64,000 bases of DNA from Charina bottae (taxonomy: Eukaryota > Chordata > Lepidosauria > Squamata > Charinaidae), in assembly GCA_023362775.1 (NCBI GenBank), contig JALMGJ010000005.1, positions 84,950,921-85,014,920 on the forward strand, given 5' to 3'. Positions 48,190 to 58,754 of the stretch are shown here, one piece after another. Position 1 is the first letter of the stretch; the number at the start of each line of letters is the position of its first letter. Below the pieces are notes generated by a model. It did not search any database and had not been told where the DNA came from. It saw only the letters and a list, made by a program, of their open reading frames with translations. The position numbers were made by a program, and so were the translations under genes.

Positions 48190-51100
48190 CTACGGGGCTA
48201 GCCAACCCCAGGAGGCACTACCGCCTCTGTTGTCCCAGGCCAGGTGGCAGAGCCAGGTCTTAAGGGCCTTCCGAAAGGCCAGGAGGGAGGGGGCCAGTCT
48301 CACCTCCGGGGGCAGAATATTCCACAAGGCGGGCGCTGTCGCAGAGAAGGCACGCCTCCTGGACCCCGCTAGATGGAACTATCTTGTTGAGGGGGTCCGA
48401 AGCATGCCCACTCTGCATGCACGGGTGGGGCGGGCCGACGTTATCGGAACGAGACGGTCCCTCAGGTACCCTGGTCCTATGCCATGTAGGGCTTTAAAGG
48501 TGATCACCAACACCTTGAATTGGACCCGGAAGCAAACTGGCAGCCAATGCAGCTCGCGAAGCAGAGGTGTTACATGGGCCGATCTCCTGGCCCCCGTAAC
48601 TGCTCGCGCCGCCACATTCTGCACCAGCTGAAGCTTCCGGATACTCTTCAAGGGTACCCCCATGTAGAGCGCATTACAATAGTCTATACGGGAGATGACA
48701 AGGGCGTGAGTGACTGTTCGGAGGGCCTCCTGATCCAGGAAAGGGCACAACTGGCGCACAACTCGGAGCTGTGCAAAGGCCCTCCTGGCCACGACTGCCA
48801 CCTGCTCTTCGAGCAGGAGTCGCGAGTCCAGGAGGACCCCCAGATTCCGCACTGGATCCGAGTGGGGTAGTGCAACTCCACCCAGAACCAAAGATGACAA
48901 CTTCCCGGATCCAGGGGGGCCGTCAATCCACAGCCACTCCGTCTTACCAGGGTTCAGTTGAAGCCTGTTGTTCCCGATCAAGGCCCCCACAGCCTCCAGG
49001 CACTGAGATAAGGCATTGACCGCATCACTTACTTCACCCGGGATGGAGATGTATAACTGGGTATCATCGGCATATTGGTGATACCTCATCCCGTGGTGAC
49101 GGATGATCTCGCCCAGCGGCTTGATGTAGATGTTGAATAGGAGAGGAGAGAGAACTGACCCCTGAGGCACCCCACAAGTCAGGGGTCTCGGGTCAGCTCT
49201 CTCCTCCCCTATCAACACCGACTGGGAACGGCCCTGGAGGAAGGAGGCGAACCAGCGCAAAACCACGCTGCCCGCCCCCAACTCCTCGAGCCGTCCCAAA
49301 TGTATACCATGGTTGACGGTATCAAAAGCCGCTGAGAGATCTAAGAGAGCAAGGATGGACGCACTCCCTCCATCCCACTCTCGCCAGAGATCATCCATAA
49401 GCGCGACCAATGCGGTCTCTGTCCCATATCCCGGCCTGAAACCTGACTGAAAGGGGTCCAGATAATCCGTTTCCTCCAGAATCCTCTGGAGTTGCAACGC
49501 CACCACCTTCTCAACCACCTTTCCCAAAAAGGGAAGGTGGGAGACTGGGTGAAAATTGCCCAGGATGGTAGGGTCCAGGGATGGTTTCTTGAGGAGGGGG
49601 TGCACCAGCGCCTCCTTAAAGGCAGCCGGGAACACCCCCTCACTCAAGGACGAATTTATAATCGCCTGGACCCAGCCACCTGACACCTCACTAGCTGATT
49701 TGACCATCCAGGAGGGACATGGGTCAAGTTGGCATGTGGTGGCGTTTACAATCCCAAGGATCCTGTCTACTTCATCAGGCCCAACAGGATCAAACTGCTC
49801 CCAGATAACATGGCAAGTACGGGCCTCTGGCATCTCCCCAGATCTTATCCCACGCTTGGAGTCCAACTTGGAATGAATCTGAGCGATTTTGTCCTGCAGA
49901 TGCTCAGAAAACTCTTCCGATCGGCCCTGTAAATGGGTCTCCCCTTGCTCCTGACCCAAAAGCGATCTTGTAATCTTAAACAGGGCCGTCAGGCGGCATT
50001 CTGCGGACGCAATAAGAGCGGAGAAATATTCACGTTTCGCCGCTCTTACCACCACAAGGTAGGCCTTAACAGCGGCTCTAGATTGTGTTCGGTCAGATTC
50101 CGTCTTCGTCTTTCTCCAGCGGTGCTCTAGACGTCTCTTAACCCTTTTCAAAGCCCTCAGCTCATCCGTAAACCACGGCGAGTGACGGGCCGAACAGGGC
50201 CGGAGAGGTCGCACAGGCGCGATCTTGTCCAGAGCCCTGGCCGCTTCCCTATTCCAGGCTGCGGCCAGGACCTCCACTGGACCGTGAAGCAAGTCCTCGG
50301 GAATAACCCCCAGCTCCTTCTGAAACCTCACTGGGTCCATCAGTCGCCGAGGGCGGACCAATCGAGTAGGTCCCGCCTCCCTGCGGAGTGGGGCAGCAGA
50401 GGAGAGTCTCAGGGTCACCAGGGCGTGGTCTGACCATGACAATGGGGAAAGATGTAACTCTCCCCTCAGATCACATTGCCACTGCTCGGACAAGAAAACT
50501 AAGTCCGGGGTGAGACCACTGTCACGAGTCGGGTCACGAATAATCTGAGACAGGCCCATAGCTGCCATGGTAGCCATGAACTCCCGGGCCGCCTCCGAGG
50601 ACCGCCCCAGGGATGGCAGATTGAAGTCCCCCAGAACCATAAGTCTGGGGAACTCCACCGCCAACCCCGAGACAGCCTTGAGCAGCTCAGGCAGGGAGGT
50701 CGCTACGCAGCAGGGAGGCTGGTACAGCAGCAACACTCCCAACTGTTCTCGTGAACCCAACTTGAAAAACAGGGTCTCACACCCGGCCACTTGTGGAGCA
50801 GCGCCCCTGAAGGCCACAAGGGACTCTCGGATGACAACTGCCACCCCTCCTCCCCTACCCCGGTGTCTCGGCTGATGCCACACCCGAAACCCAGCTGGGC
50901 ACATTTCCGAGAGGGCTACTCCCCCCTCTGGGCCCAGCCAGGTCTCGGTAATACACACCAGGTCAGCCCCCTCCTCTGTGATTAAATCACTTATAAGGGG
51001 GCCCTTGTTATTCACCGACCTGGCGTTCAACAGCAGCAGTCGGAGACCGGAGCCCACGAGGATCTGCTTACCAGGGCCTGGGTATGAACACGGGGGGCCG

Positions 51101-51315
51101 GAACGCGCCACCGGTAACAAACACCGGGGGCGCCTTCCCCGATAATGGCTCGCCCTCCGGTTCCCGTCATACCGTCCCCTGCCCGTCACCACCTGAATCG
51201 AATGGCCCGCCCCCCAGCCCCCAGAGATTCCCGACTCTGGCCTAGTAGCCTCCACTCCCAGGCCTCCGGAATTCTTGGGCTTAATCAAGGGTCCCTTATC
51301 CCATTCATCCATCAT
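48190..51315 (-). pseudogene. L2 endonuclease-reverse transcriptase with one internal stop
   Basis: The - strand frame runs from the ATG at 51315. An apurinic-type endonuclease spans about residues 92-300 (LNARS 96-100, ITETW 122-126 with the catalytic Glu, GDFN 229-232, SDH 295-297). RT blocks follow: NFHPVSHL, LLDLSAAFDTVNHG (657-670), CGVPQGSVLSPLLFNIYI, YADDTQLYIS (748-757). A TAG at 48379-48381 interrupts the frame after LRTPSTR. The same frame stays open for another about 60 codons (FRKALKTWLCHLAWD, GWLAP) to a TAG at 48190-48192, the natural end by comparison with the copy at 17727. The start is the first ATG and may not be the real one. Confidence 0.9.
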
Positions 51316-51971
51316 CCAATCTCACAACAAATTGGGTAGTGACAAGACCCCCCAGTGCACCAGCTCACGCTCTCGGCATTGCAAGGATCCAGCACCACCC
51401 CCAGTCACGCTCTGTACCTCTCCCTCAACTTCTCTCACTGGTCAGGGAGAGGTACCAACACTCACCAACAATCACTCCTACCCCACCTCACTCTCACTCA
51501 GGGGGGTACTCTTACAAAACCATACAATCTTGCCCCCCTCACCTCGTCTCTCACCCAGTGGGGGGTCCACATTCATACTAAGGGACCCCTATAAACCCTC
51601 TGCCACCTTATATTAAATGGGACACTATCCAGGTCTTCATAGGGGTTAGTCCGTGTTGTTGTTATTTTTCGTATGTCCTGGTCTCCTGGACTCCAGCCTC
51701 CGCCCCATCTGCACCTTCCAGGGCCGCAGGGTTCGCCCCCAACTCCAGCCAGTTCTAACATCAAGGCTTCCGAACCCTCTCTAGAATCGGCCCAAGAAAA
51801 GTCCAGCTTGTCTGCGGGGGGGGGGGGGGGCAACTCGTCTGAGGACTCTGTTGCAACAGCTGGGATCTCTCTCTCTGTACCACGCCGGCTCTACTAGGCC
51901 CCCGCCGACTCCACCGGCCTAGTCCAAACCCCGACTCTGCCTCCAGTGATCGAAAACAGAGCCCCTCGTTC
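51316..51971 (-). other. L2 5' region with a split short frame
   Basis: A - strand frame at 51761-51994 (starting in flank) and one at 51573-51833 overlap at the homopolymer run at 51816-51830. They would join by a small length change there, so they may be the remains of an ORF1-like frame. No zinc knuckle or esterase motif is visible. Function unknown. Confidence 0.4.
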
Positions 51972-51981
51972 AAAGTTGTTA

Positions 51982-53309
51982 AATTATTAATCATCTGAAC
52001 CTTTTAAACATACCCTCTTCTACTCCTCATTACATCTTAGGTTGCAATCCTACACCTTTCATCAGAAAACAGCACCTGGGTGCAGGTGATCGGAAAAGGG
52101 AAAGGGAAGGAAAAAAGAAGACACAATTTAAAATTTCTACACAGAGCCGTCCAATGGCAGGTCATTTGCTGTTGAAAAAAATGAATATCATTTTAAATCA
52201 TATATACTGTTTAGGAAGATGATTGAAGGACACAGTATAAATTGAATTGCTAATTATCCCACGACAGTATAAATGTTGTTTTTTAGCACTGCCATCTCAA
52301 TTCAATTGTTTACTTTTAGGATTTTGTCAATTTAAAAATAATCCAATATCACAAAAAGCATAATCTTAGGGGTAGTAATTTGGACTTTCTCATTTTGAGC
52401 CCAGCCACGGTTTCATTTTATCACTTTCCATCAGATGGTCCCCTTGCAAATTGCTCAATAAAAGCACTGACTTTTAGAGCTAATAGGAAGCAAAGAGAGG
52501 GGAAAATCCAAGCAAATCATGCCTTATTCCTAATGATGATGCTTCATAGATTTCCTTGTTAGACAATAAAAGAATAGTGAGTGAATAATTGGTTCAACAG
52601 GAGCTTCATTAGAGTCCAAGAGAGAAAACAGGATCTTTCATGTGAATAATTTGTGATGATTGGGGAAAGATGAAGCATTTATTACAGACTTGCCTTCTGT
52701 TCCATAGTTGGAAAATCCAGGCTCAGCTGCATTGAGGTGTGAAAACACATTGGAAGTAGTTCTGGTTGCTCCAAATGATCAACCAACGAAGCCATTTAGT
52801 AAAGTGAGTTTTAACCATTATGGTTTTCAGATTTAATGGATTGTTCTTCTTCCTAGCCCTAGATGTCCCAAAAGAGAGCCTGCAGGTTGTGACCGCTGCT
52901 TAGTATTATATCCCATCGTGGAAACATTACAGTTAAGACAATTTGAACTTTCAACGTCCTGCCATGCGAATGCCTCAGCATTGTATTCCTCATAAAATCA
53001 GCGGAGGTTTTATGAAGAACAGACCGTTCAGGCACTGACAGTCTGTCAAAGATACTCGGCTCCGTTCCTCACAGATGGTGCAGTTCCTCTGAATGCCTGC
53101 CTGCAGTTAGCGGACCAAATTGAAACTGAATCCAGATTAGAGCAACACATCGATTAGGGGTCATCATTCCAGAGACGTGGTTGATCCTTCTGCTCTGAGT
53201 GGTGTTAGAGTCTCCCAGAAGGAGCCAGCATGCACTTGGCGACTGCTTCTCAACCTGATATCTCTTTGGTTTCCAGATTGAGGCAACAGAGTCTCCAAAG
53301 CAGTACCAT
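51982..53309. other. Intergenic sequence, possible conserved non-coding stretch
   Basis: 52130-52620 is unique-looking, AT-rich sequence without repeat signatures. This resembles a conserved non-coding element in texture only. No exon seen. Confidence 0.3.
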
Positions 53310-53394
53310 GGCATTGTGATGCAAGCCCCACCCCTTTTCTCTGGGAAATCACACCCCCAAAGGGGCGGAGCTTGCAGCACAATGTCACATTGTG
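53310..53394. repeat. Imperfect inverted repeat, MITE-like
   Basis: GCATTGTGATGCAAGCCCCA, CCCCTTTTC is mirrored by AAAGGGGCGGAGCTTGCAGC, ACAATGTC. Similar AAAGGGGCGGGGCTTGCACTG text occurs at 55660-55690, so it is interspersed. Confidence 0.45.
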
Positions 53395-53765
53395 ACGTTC
53401 ATCATTCTGAAATCTCCAGCCCCACTTAGGATAATGAAGTCTACCTGGAATAGCATTGGTGTCTAGTCTGGAAACCTCAGTTGGTACAAAACACAGCAGA
53501 CAGGTTGGTCTTGGAAAGGCCCATATGATACCTCTGCTTAAAGTCCTACCTTGGCCACCGATTCATTCCTGGGCAAAATACAATTCCTGTTATTATCTTC
53601 AAGCTCTACACAGCTTAGACGCAGATTCTACTCAGCAACGTGGGGTCACCTTTGGCCATTGGTAGCCCAGTTCTTTCAAAGGGCCCTTAAAATACACCTA
53701 CTTGTATTTTAACTATTAACTGTGGATAGGATTTTAACTCCTGAGTGTTAATTTTAGTTATTAAC
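53395..53765 (+). pseudogene. Decayed L2-like LINE fragment
   Basis: In the + strand, ATGATACCTCTGCTTAAAGTCC with TACCTTGGCCACCGATTCATTC is the counterpart of the HVTPLLRxLHWLPV block, and TTTCAAAGGGCCCTTAAAATAC of FRKALKT. Stops are frequent. Confidence 0.4.
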
Positions 53766-54285
53766 TAGATAACGCAGTGTTAAACCACTGAGCCGTTAGT
53801 CTGCTGACCATAAGGTCGGCAGTTCGAATCCACGTGGCGGGGTGAGCTCCTGTCACTAGCCCCAGCTTCTGCCCACCCAGCAGATCGAAAGCCATTGGCA
53901 AGTAGATGAATGGGGACCACTCACGTGGGCCAATTTGCTGGCGTCCTTTTCGGAGGGTCGCCCTCGGACCAAGAAGAGCTGGTTCCCGTAGATGGCGACG
54001 GAGGACGGTAGAGGACGGCGGATCCCGAAATAACAACTTCCTGGACATCAGCAGCCGGCTCAGAAGCAAAGGTTCCTGGGACATGTAGTCCGACCTGCGG
54101 ATGAAGAGCCGGTTCCCTCACCCCCTCCCTAACGCGCGGATAAAATCATTGTTAATATATGATATGATTGTATAATTTGAATTTACATGATTGTAAGCCG
54201 CCTAGAGCCCTCCATTAGGGAGGGGATAGGCGGGGTATAAATAAGATAAAATAATAATAAATAAATAATAATAATAACCCATGAC
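53766..54285 (+). mobile_element. SINE with Sauria-like head and L2-like tail
   Basis: The head has GCAGTGTTAAACCACTGAGC and a perfect B box in GGCAGTTCGAATCCACG. Next comes GTGAGCTCCTGTCACTAGCC, CCAGCTTCTGCC and GATCGAAAGCCATTGGCAAG, TAGATGAATGGGGACCAC, parallel to the Sauria SINE head and middle. The 3' part diverges and ends TGTAAGCCGCCTAGAGCCC, GAGGGGATAGGCGGGGTATAAATAAG with ATAATAA repeats, the L2-type terminal hairpin instead of the BovB-type tail. Confidence 0.7.
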
Positions 54286-54994
54286 CTGTTGGGTCATCAT
54301 TTCAGAGATATTTCCTTACCAGATTCCTCAATGCCTTCAACATTAATTGCACAGCAATTCTAATGGGTTCTAATGTACTTGAAATGTTCTTAAAAATTCA
54401 GGGAAACAATTCTGAGATGCATCTGCCTTGAAAGTAGCCCATGTTGAACTGTATAGCCCAGTCAAACATCAGGAGTTGACCACAGGAAATGTTTTATGAC
54501 ATTTTGTATTGTGTCATAAAATGTTTTATGATGATTTTTATTCATGAAATGTTTTATAAAATTTGCCAAATTTCAATTCCGCAGGAGTCATGGGTCCCAG
54601 ATTTTGGACGCTTTCTGTAAGCTAGCCCATTTGAGGTACCTTGGTTCAAAAATCGTTGGCCTACAATTAGGCTGACCATATTTCCTCGAGGCAAAAACGG
54701 GCATGCGGGGGGGGGGCGTGCGTGCAGGGGGGCATGTGCATGCGGGGCGGGGCATGGGGGGCGTGCGCACACACACACACGCACAACTTTAAAAAACGGG
54801 ACAAATTGGCTTTTTTTCTTTGAAAAACAGGACTGTCCCATTCAAAACGGGACATTGTATCAAACAGTCACAAGACTTTTAGTAGTATATAGATTGTATT
54901 AGTTTTTATTGGCTTTAATTGCTATTTTAACAAATTTTAATGTCCTAATTTTAAATCTGCTTCTAATGTAAATTGGTGAGAGGCTTTGATGGTC
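54286..54994. other. Intergenic sequence with GC-rich low-complexity patch
   Basis: Bases 54680-54790 are G-rich with GCATGCGGGG and GTGCGTGC repeats and a CACACA run. AAAAACGGGACAAATTGG and CAAAACGGGACATTG nearby suggest an old unclassified repeat. ORFs here are composition artefacts. Confidence 0.5.
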
Positions 54995-55216
54995 AGTGGT
55001 ATACCAAGAAAGAAAAGAAAAGAAAAGAAAAGAAGAGAAGAGAAGAGAAGAGAAGAGAAGAGAAGAGAAGAGAAGAGAAGAGAAGAGAAGAGAAGAGAAG
55101 AGAAGAGAAGAGGAGAAGAAAGAAAAGAAAAGAAAAGAAAAGAAAAGAAAAGAAAAGAAAAGAAAAGAAAAGAAAAGAAAAGAAAAGAAAAGAAAAGAAA
55201 AAGAAAAAAGAAATAA
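54995..55216 (+). repeat. Homopurine (AAAAG)n(AAGAG)n(AAAAG)n microsatellite
   Basis: About 210 bases with no pyrimidine on the + strand from 55009, in three blocks: AAAAG, then about 17 AAGAG units, then about 20 AAAAG units. ORFs of 70-110 codons on both strands are artefacts. Confidence 0.97.
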
Positions 55217-56748
55217 CATGATAGAACACACTGGAACTTCCCTGAAACTGTCTATACTTCAATTGACAAACACAATAATTACACAAATTTGGGACAGATT
55301 TTTTGCAAAATGTCTGAGATAACAGTTTTAGAATCTATTCTTCAGAGACTGATTATTTTTTACTGTAAACATGATCTACTTTCAACAGATATTAATACAC
55401 TTTTTTAAAAAAATCAGGTTAGTCAAGGAGTACATGCTTAAGTTACTTTAAAATAATCTTCCTCATACTTCCTAACATATTGACAGTTCAATTTTATTTT
55501 CACAGAGATAACGTGTGTACAAATATTACAAGGTCTGTCAGGTAGCAATCAACACATCAGGCATCTGCCTATCTTGGGAGCAGCACCTTGAGAAGGAAGC
55601 CGGATACATGAGGTCTATTCCAGCATGGCAGGTAGCAACATCTGGAGGCGGAGCGTCGCGTGTGTTCCAAAAGGGGCGGGGCTTGCACTGCAGGGCTCCA
55701 CCCAACCCTTGCGGATGCTGCTGAGAGCAGGAGAGATGTAAAGCTGCAAAGGAGTTTTGAAACAGAAATCAGTGGGACCGAATTCCTGCAAACCTCAAAC
55801 AGGCAAACCGCATTTGCCAACTGATGTCAACAAACTTGTGTCCTTGTTGTTTTTCGTGCTTCAAAAAGTATATATTTTGCCTTAAGGAAAAATGACTCGA
55901 GTAATCTGTCATTCGGTTGATGGAACCGGTTGAACTATTTAATGGGATTGTAATTTGCTACCCTTTTGGCAGTGTTAACTGACTTGCAGAGTTGTGTTTG
56001 AAGTTCAGAGTGAGAAACTTTATCCTAACTCCTTGTGTCCTTCAAATGGTTGGTAAGTTTCTGCATGGATACTAAGTTGGACATTGTTATCTTTCATGCT
56101 TGGTATCACTGTATTAAAGTCAAGGATTTTAATCAACATCTCTTATATGCCACAGGTTTTCAGAACTTAGTATCAGTTTTGCCAAAATTATGATTTATAG
56201 ATAATATCAAGTGGTTTGCATGCTCAAGATTCTTTACTTTATGCTAGAACAAGTATAATTATTATCTGGAGAACATGCATTTCATTTTTCCATGCCAATG
56301 ATCTACACTCTAGTACCCATTACAAAAACAATATTATCATTCTGGCTGCTGTATGTTTTCCATTTTCTTGATTATGTTAGCCCAAAATTGGGTTATACTT
56401 TTGGGTTGTCCTGGCAAAGCCATATGCCACTTTCAACAAAGCATTTATTAAACAATCACCGTGTTTCACTCCTGGAATATTACACAGAATTCAGAGAACA
56501 TCATGTTCCATTTCTAACCCTCTCGTGGAAAAAAAAGGGTTCAAAAGAAGGAAAGAGAGCATAGTCGCAAAACTGGTAGCATTAAAAGCTTCTCGTTTGC
56601 AAAACCTGTAAGATGAATTTCAGCATATGCTCATTCGTTCTTATAAAAAAATGCTTACAATAATTTATAGGGACAAAGAAGAAGAGCAGTTTTTTCTAGC
56701 AGCTATCTGGTTGGAATGTATATATGAAATACTCTGGATATAGAGAAG
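55217..56748. other. Intergenic sequence, no gene recognised
   Basis: A 90-codon + strand frame at 56292-56564 has no recognisable domain. AGGGGCGGGGCTTGCACTG at 55669-55690 relates to the inverted repeat at 53310. Confidence 0.45.
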
Positions 56749-56803
56749 TTCCTCCTCCTCCTCCCCCCCCCCCTCCTCCTCCTCCTCCTCCTCCTCCTCC
56801 TCT
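56749..56803 (+). repeat. (CCT)n microsatellite with C-run
   Basis: CCT units interrupted by a run of about 12 C. Confidence 0.95.
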
Positions 56804-58076
56804 CCTAGAGTTTCTGTCCCAACCCCATGGCTCTCCTGCATGGGAAAATAATTGGCACTCAAGAAAATCAGGGCATCACCTTTCTTGTGAGGGATTTGCA
56901 CCTGGTTCCTAACCAAGATTAGCTAAGAAGCGCTATGGGGGCAACTATTTTGGGCGCTAATTGAATCCTGGCATATACTGTAGACCTGATAAATGTGGAT
57001 CAGCGCCTGCTTCGGAGCTCTGGAAATTGCTGCTCTGCTAGTTGGTGGCATTGTGAGTCCCGTCCTTTGTATATTGGGGTGACTTAGGAGAAGCCCAGCA
57101 ACTCCAATGAAGAACCCTTCTTTCTTCGCTTGGACGGCACTCCAATCTGTCTTTGGAATCCCAAGGAAGAGATCCATTCTTAGAATTGATGGAATCCGAG
57201 GGAAACGAGCATCCTGCGTTTGTGGTTGGTTGCAATTACTTTGCTTTTCCTTGGGTGGCCAAGGATTAAAGGATGGCTGGTGCAGCACAAGAACGAGTCC
57301 AGGCCTGAATACTCAGGAGAATGGGAATTGGGGGACTGGAGGGCAGGGGACAAGAGGGCTCCCTTCCCCTGTCACTTAATTAATGGAAAGAACTCAGTGC
57401 ATCTGTCAGCAGCTCCACCGCGAGGCAATTTTTTTCATAAAAGGCCTCATTCATCAGTTGCCAGGAGATCCATGGCCTATTCTTGAATTCACACAAAAAT
57501 CAAAAGAAAAAACAACAACCACAGGCTGGCTAATTGAGTGGCGTGTGGGATGCAGCTGGTGCTACTGTTGGAACGGGGTGAGGCTTCCTCTCTCATTTTG
57601 ACTGAGTCCCCCCTCCCCTCCCCTCCCCTTGGTTTGTATCCTATGAGATAATGCCAAACTTGGGTGGGGGGGATGGTGGTAGCATAATTGTCCTGCTGGC
57701 TCAGCTTTCGTCAGAACAAAGATTAATCCCATCTTTATGAAGGAGGAAGAATATAAGAATGCCATTCACCGACTGGGTTCCCCAAACATGCTAATCTAGT
57801 CTTAAAGGGCCTGGGTAGTTTGTTATGGGAACCTAGACCTTGCCTAAGCAGGTGGGGTGAAACTAAGCCATAATTTCAGCCAGCACAGGCTTGACTTCTT
57901 GGAGTGTTGCTTGTTAAGTGAACTCAGCCGTTGTGTTTCCTTAAACTGGCTCTGAAGTTTGGGGTGTGACCCCAGAGACTGTGGTTAGACCTGGAAGAGA
58001 ATGGTGAGGAGGAAAGTGGGCTTCTCATCTTCTTATTCCAGGGTCTGATTTCTTAGGAGATTATAAGGAGAAGACA
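56804..58076. other. Intergenic sequence, no gene recognised
   Basis: Overlapping ORFs at 56923-57486 on both strands have no domain or splice context. Confidence 0.5.
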
Positions 58077-58299
58077 CTCTATATCAGAGCTTTCCAAACT
58101 TTTCATGTTGGTGACACACTTTTTATACATGCATCATTTCGCGACACACTCTTACAGCAGGGCACAAGGCGGGCACTAGGACCTGCGCGGAATCCTGGCA
58201 GGGCAGGTTTAGAGGCAGCAGCAGCCTCGACACACCCAGACACTGCAGCCGACACACTAACATGTCCCGACACACAGTTTGGAAAGCTCTGTTCTATAT
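58077..58299. mobile_element. hAT-type MITE with 8-bp duplication (7/8)
   Basis: The element at 58085-58291 starts CAGAGCTTTCCAAACTTTTC and ends CACACAGTTTGGAAAGCTCTG. CTCTATAT and TTCTATAT flank it. This is the most complete copy of the type seen at 1-83 and 16086. Confidence 0.9.
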
Positions 58300-58620
58300 G
58301 CTAAATCAGACCATTGGGCTGCCCCATACAGTATCTCCCCACCAACTGGCAATGATCCTCCAGGATGTCACAGAGGGCTCCTTCTGGTTTCCTGGAAACT
58401 GAGACAGACCTTCTGCAAGAAAACGTTTCGCCCTAACACTGAACTGCAACCCTTCCCATATAATCATAAAAAATGCTTAGTCATTTCCAACCAAAAGGAT
58501 TCCAGGATGATGTTCAAAATGACCAATATCATTCTCCAGAAAAGCACCTAAATGCAGACAGGAGAGTGCGCTTTCTCAGGTTCACCTGAATTCAAAAGAG
58601 CACCATGGCCTGTTTACGTA
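58300..58620. other. Intergenic spacer, no gene seen
   Basis: A 90-codon frame at 58279-58551 starts inside the MITE and has no domain. Confidence 0.5.
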
Positions 58621-58623
58621 GAT

Positions 58624-58754
58624 CAGGGTTTCTCAACCTTGGGAACTTTAAGATGTGTGGACTTCAACTCCCAGAATTCCCCAGCCAGCCATGTTGAAGT
58701 CCACACGTCTTAAACTTCCACACATCTTAAAGTTCCCAAGGTTGAGAAACCCTG
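58624..58754. mobile_element. hAT-type palindromic MITE (CAGGGTTTCTCAA family)
   Basis: Ends are CAGGGTTTCTCAACCTTGGG and CCCAAGGTTGAGAAACCCTG, with the ACTTTAAGATGTGTGGACTTC arm repeated in inverse. One internal arm segment is duplicated (two CACACRTCTTAAA). Flanks ACGTAGAT and GCCTAGAT match at 6 of 8. Same family as 30391 and 35145. Confidence 0.85.

Larger units (their letters stand above)
47987..51981 (-). mobile_element. Near-complete L2-clade LINE with 10-bp duplication
   Basis: The element occupies 47997-51971, about 3.97 kb. AAAGTTGTTA is present exactly at 47987-47996 and 51972-51981. Its (- strand) 3' end has the terminal hairpin AACCCGCCCAGAGTCCCTTG and TGGGAGATGGGCGGGG, then an (AAAT)n tail. 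The 5' end is GC-rich, with a 15-base homopolymer run at 51816-51830. It includes 5'UTR, a short 5' frame and the long endonuclease-RT frame. Clean duplication and few lesions mark a recent insertion. Confidence 0.92.

Noticed and set aside
48520..51340. Numerous + strand ORFs of 60-133 codons over the L2 element
   Set aside because: They are antisense shadows of the - strand endonuclease-RT frame in GC-rich DNA and carry no domain.
54899..55322. Lys/Glu/Arg-rich and Phe/Leu/Ser-rich ORFs
   Set aside because: They are translations of the AAAAG/AAGAG microsatellite.
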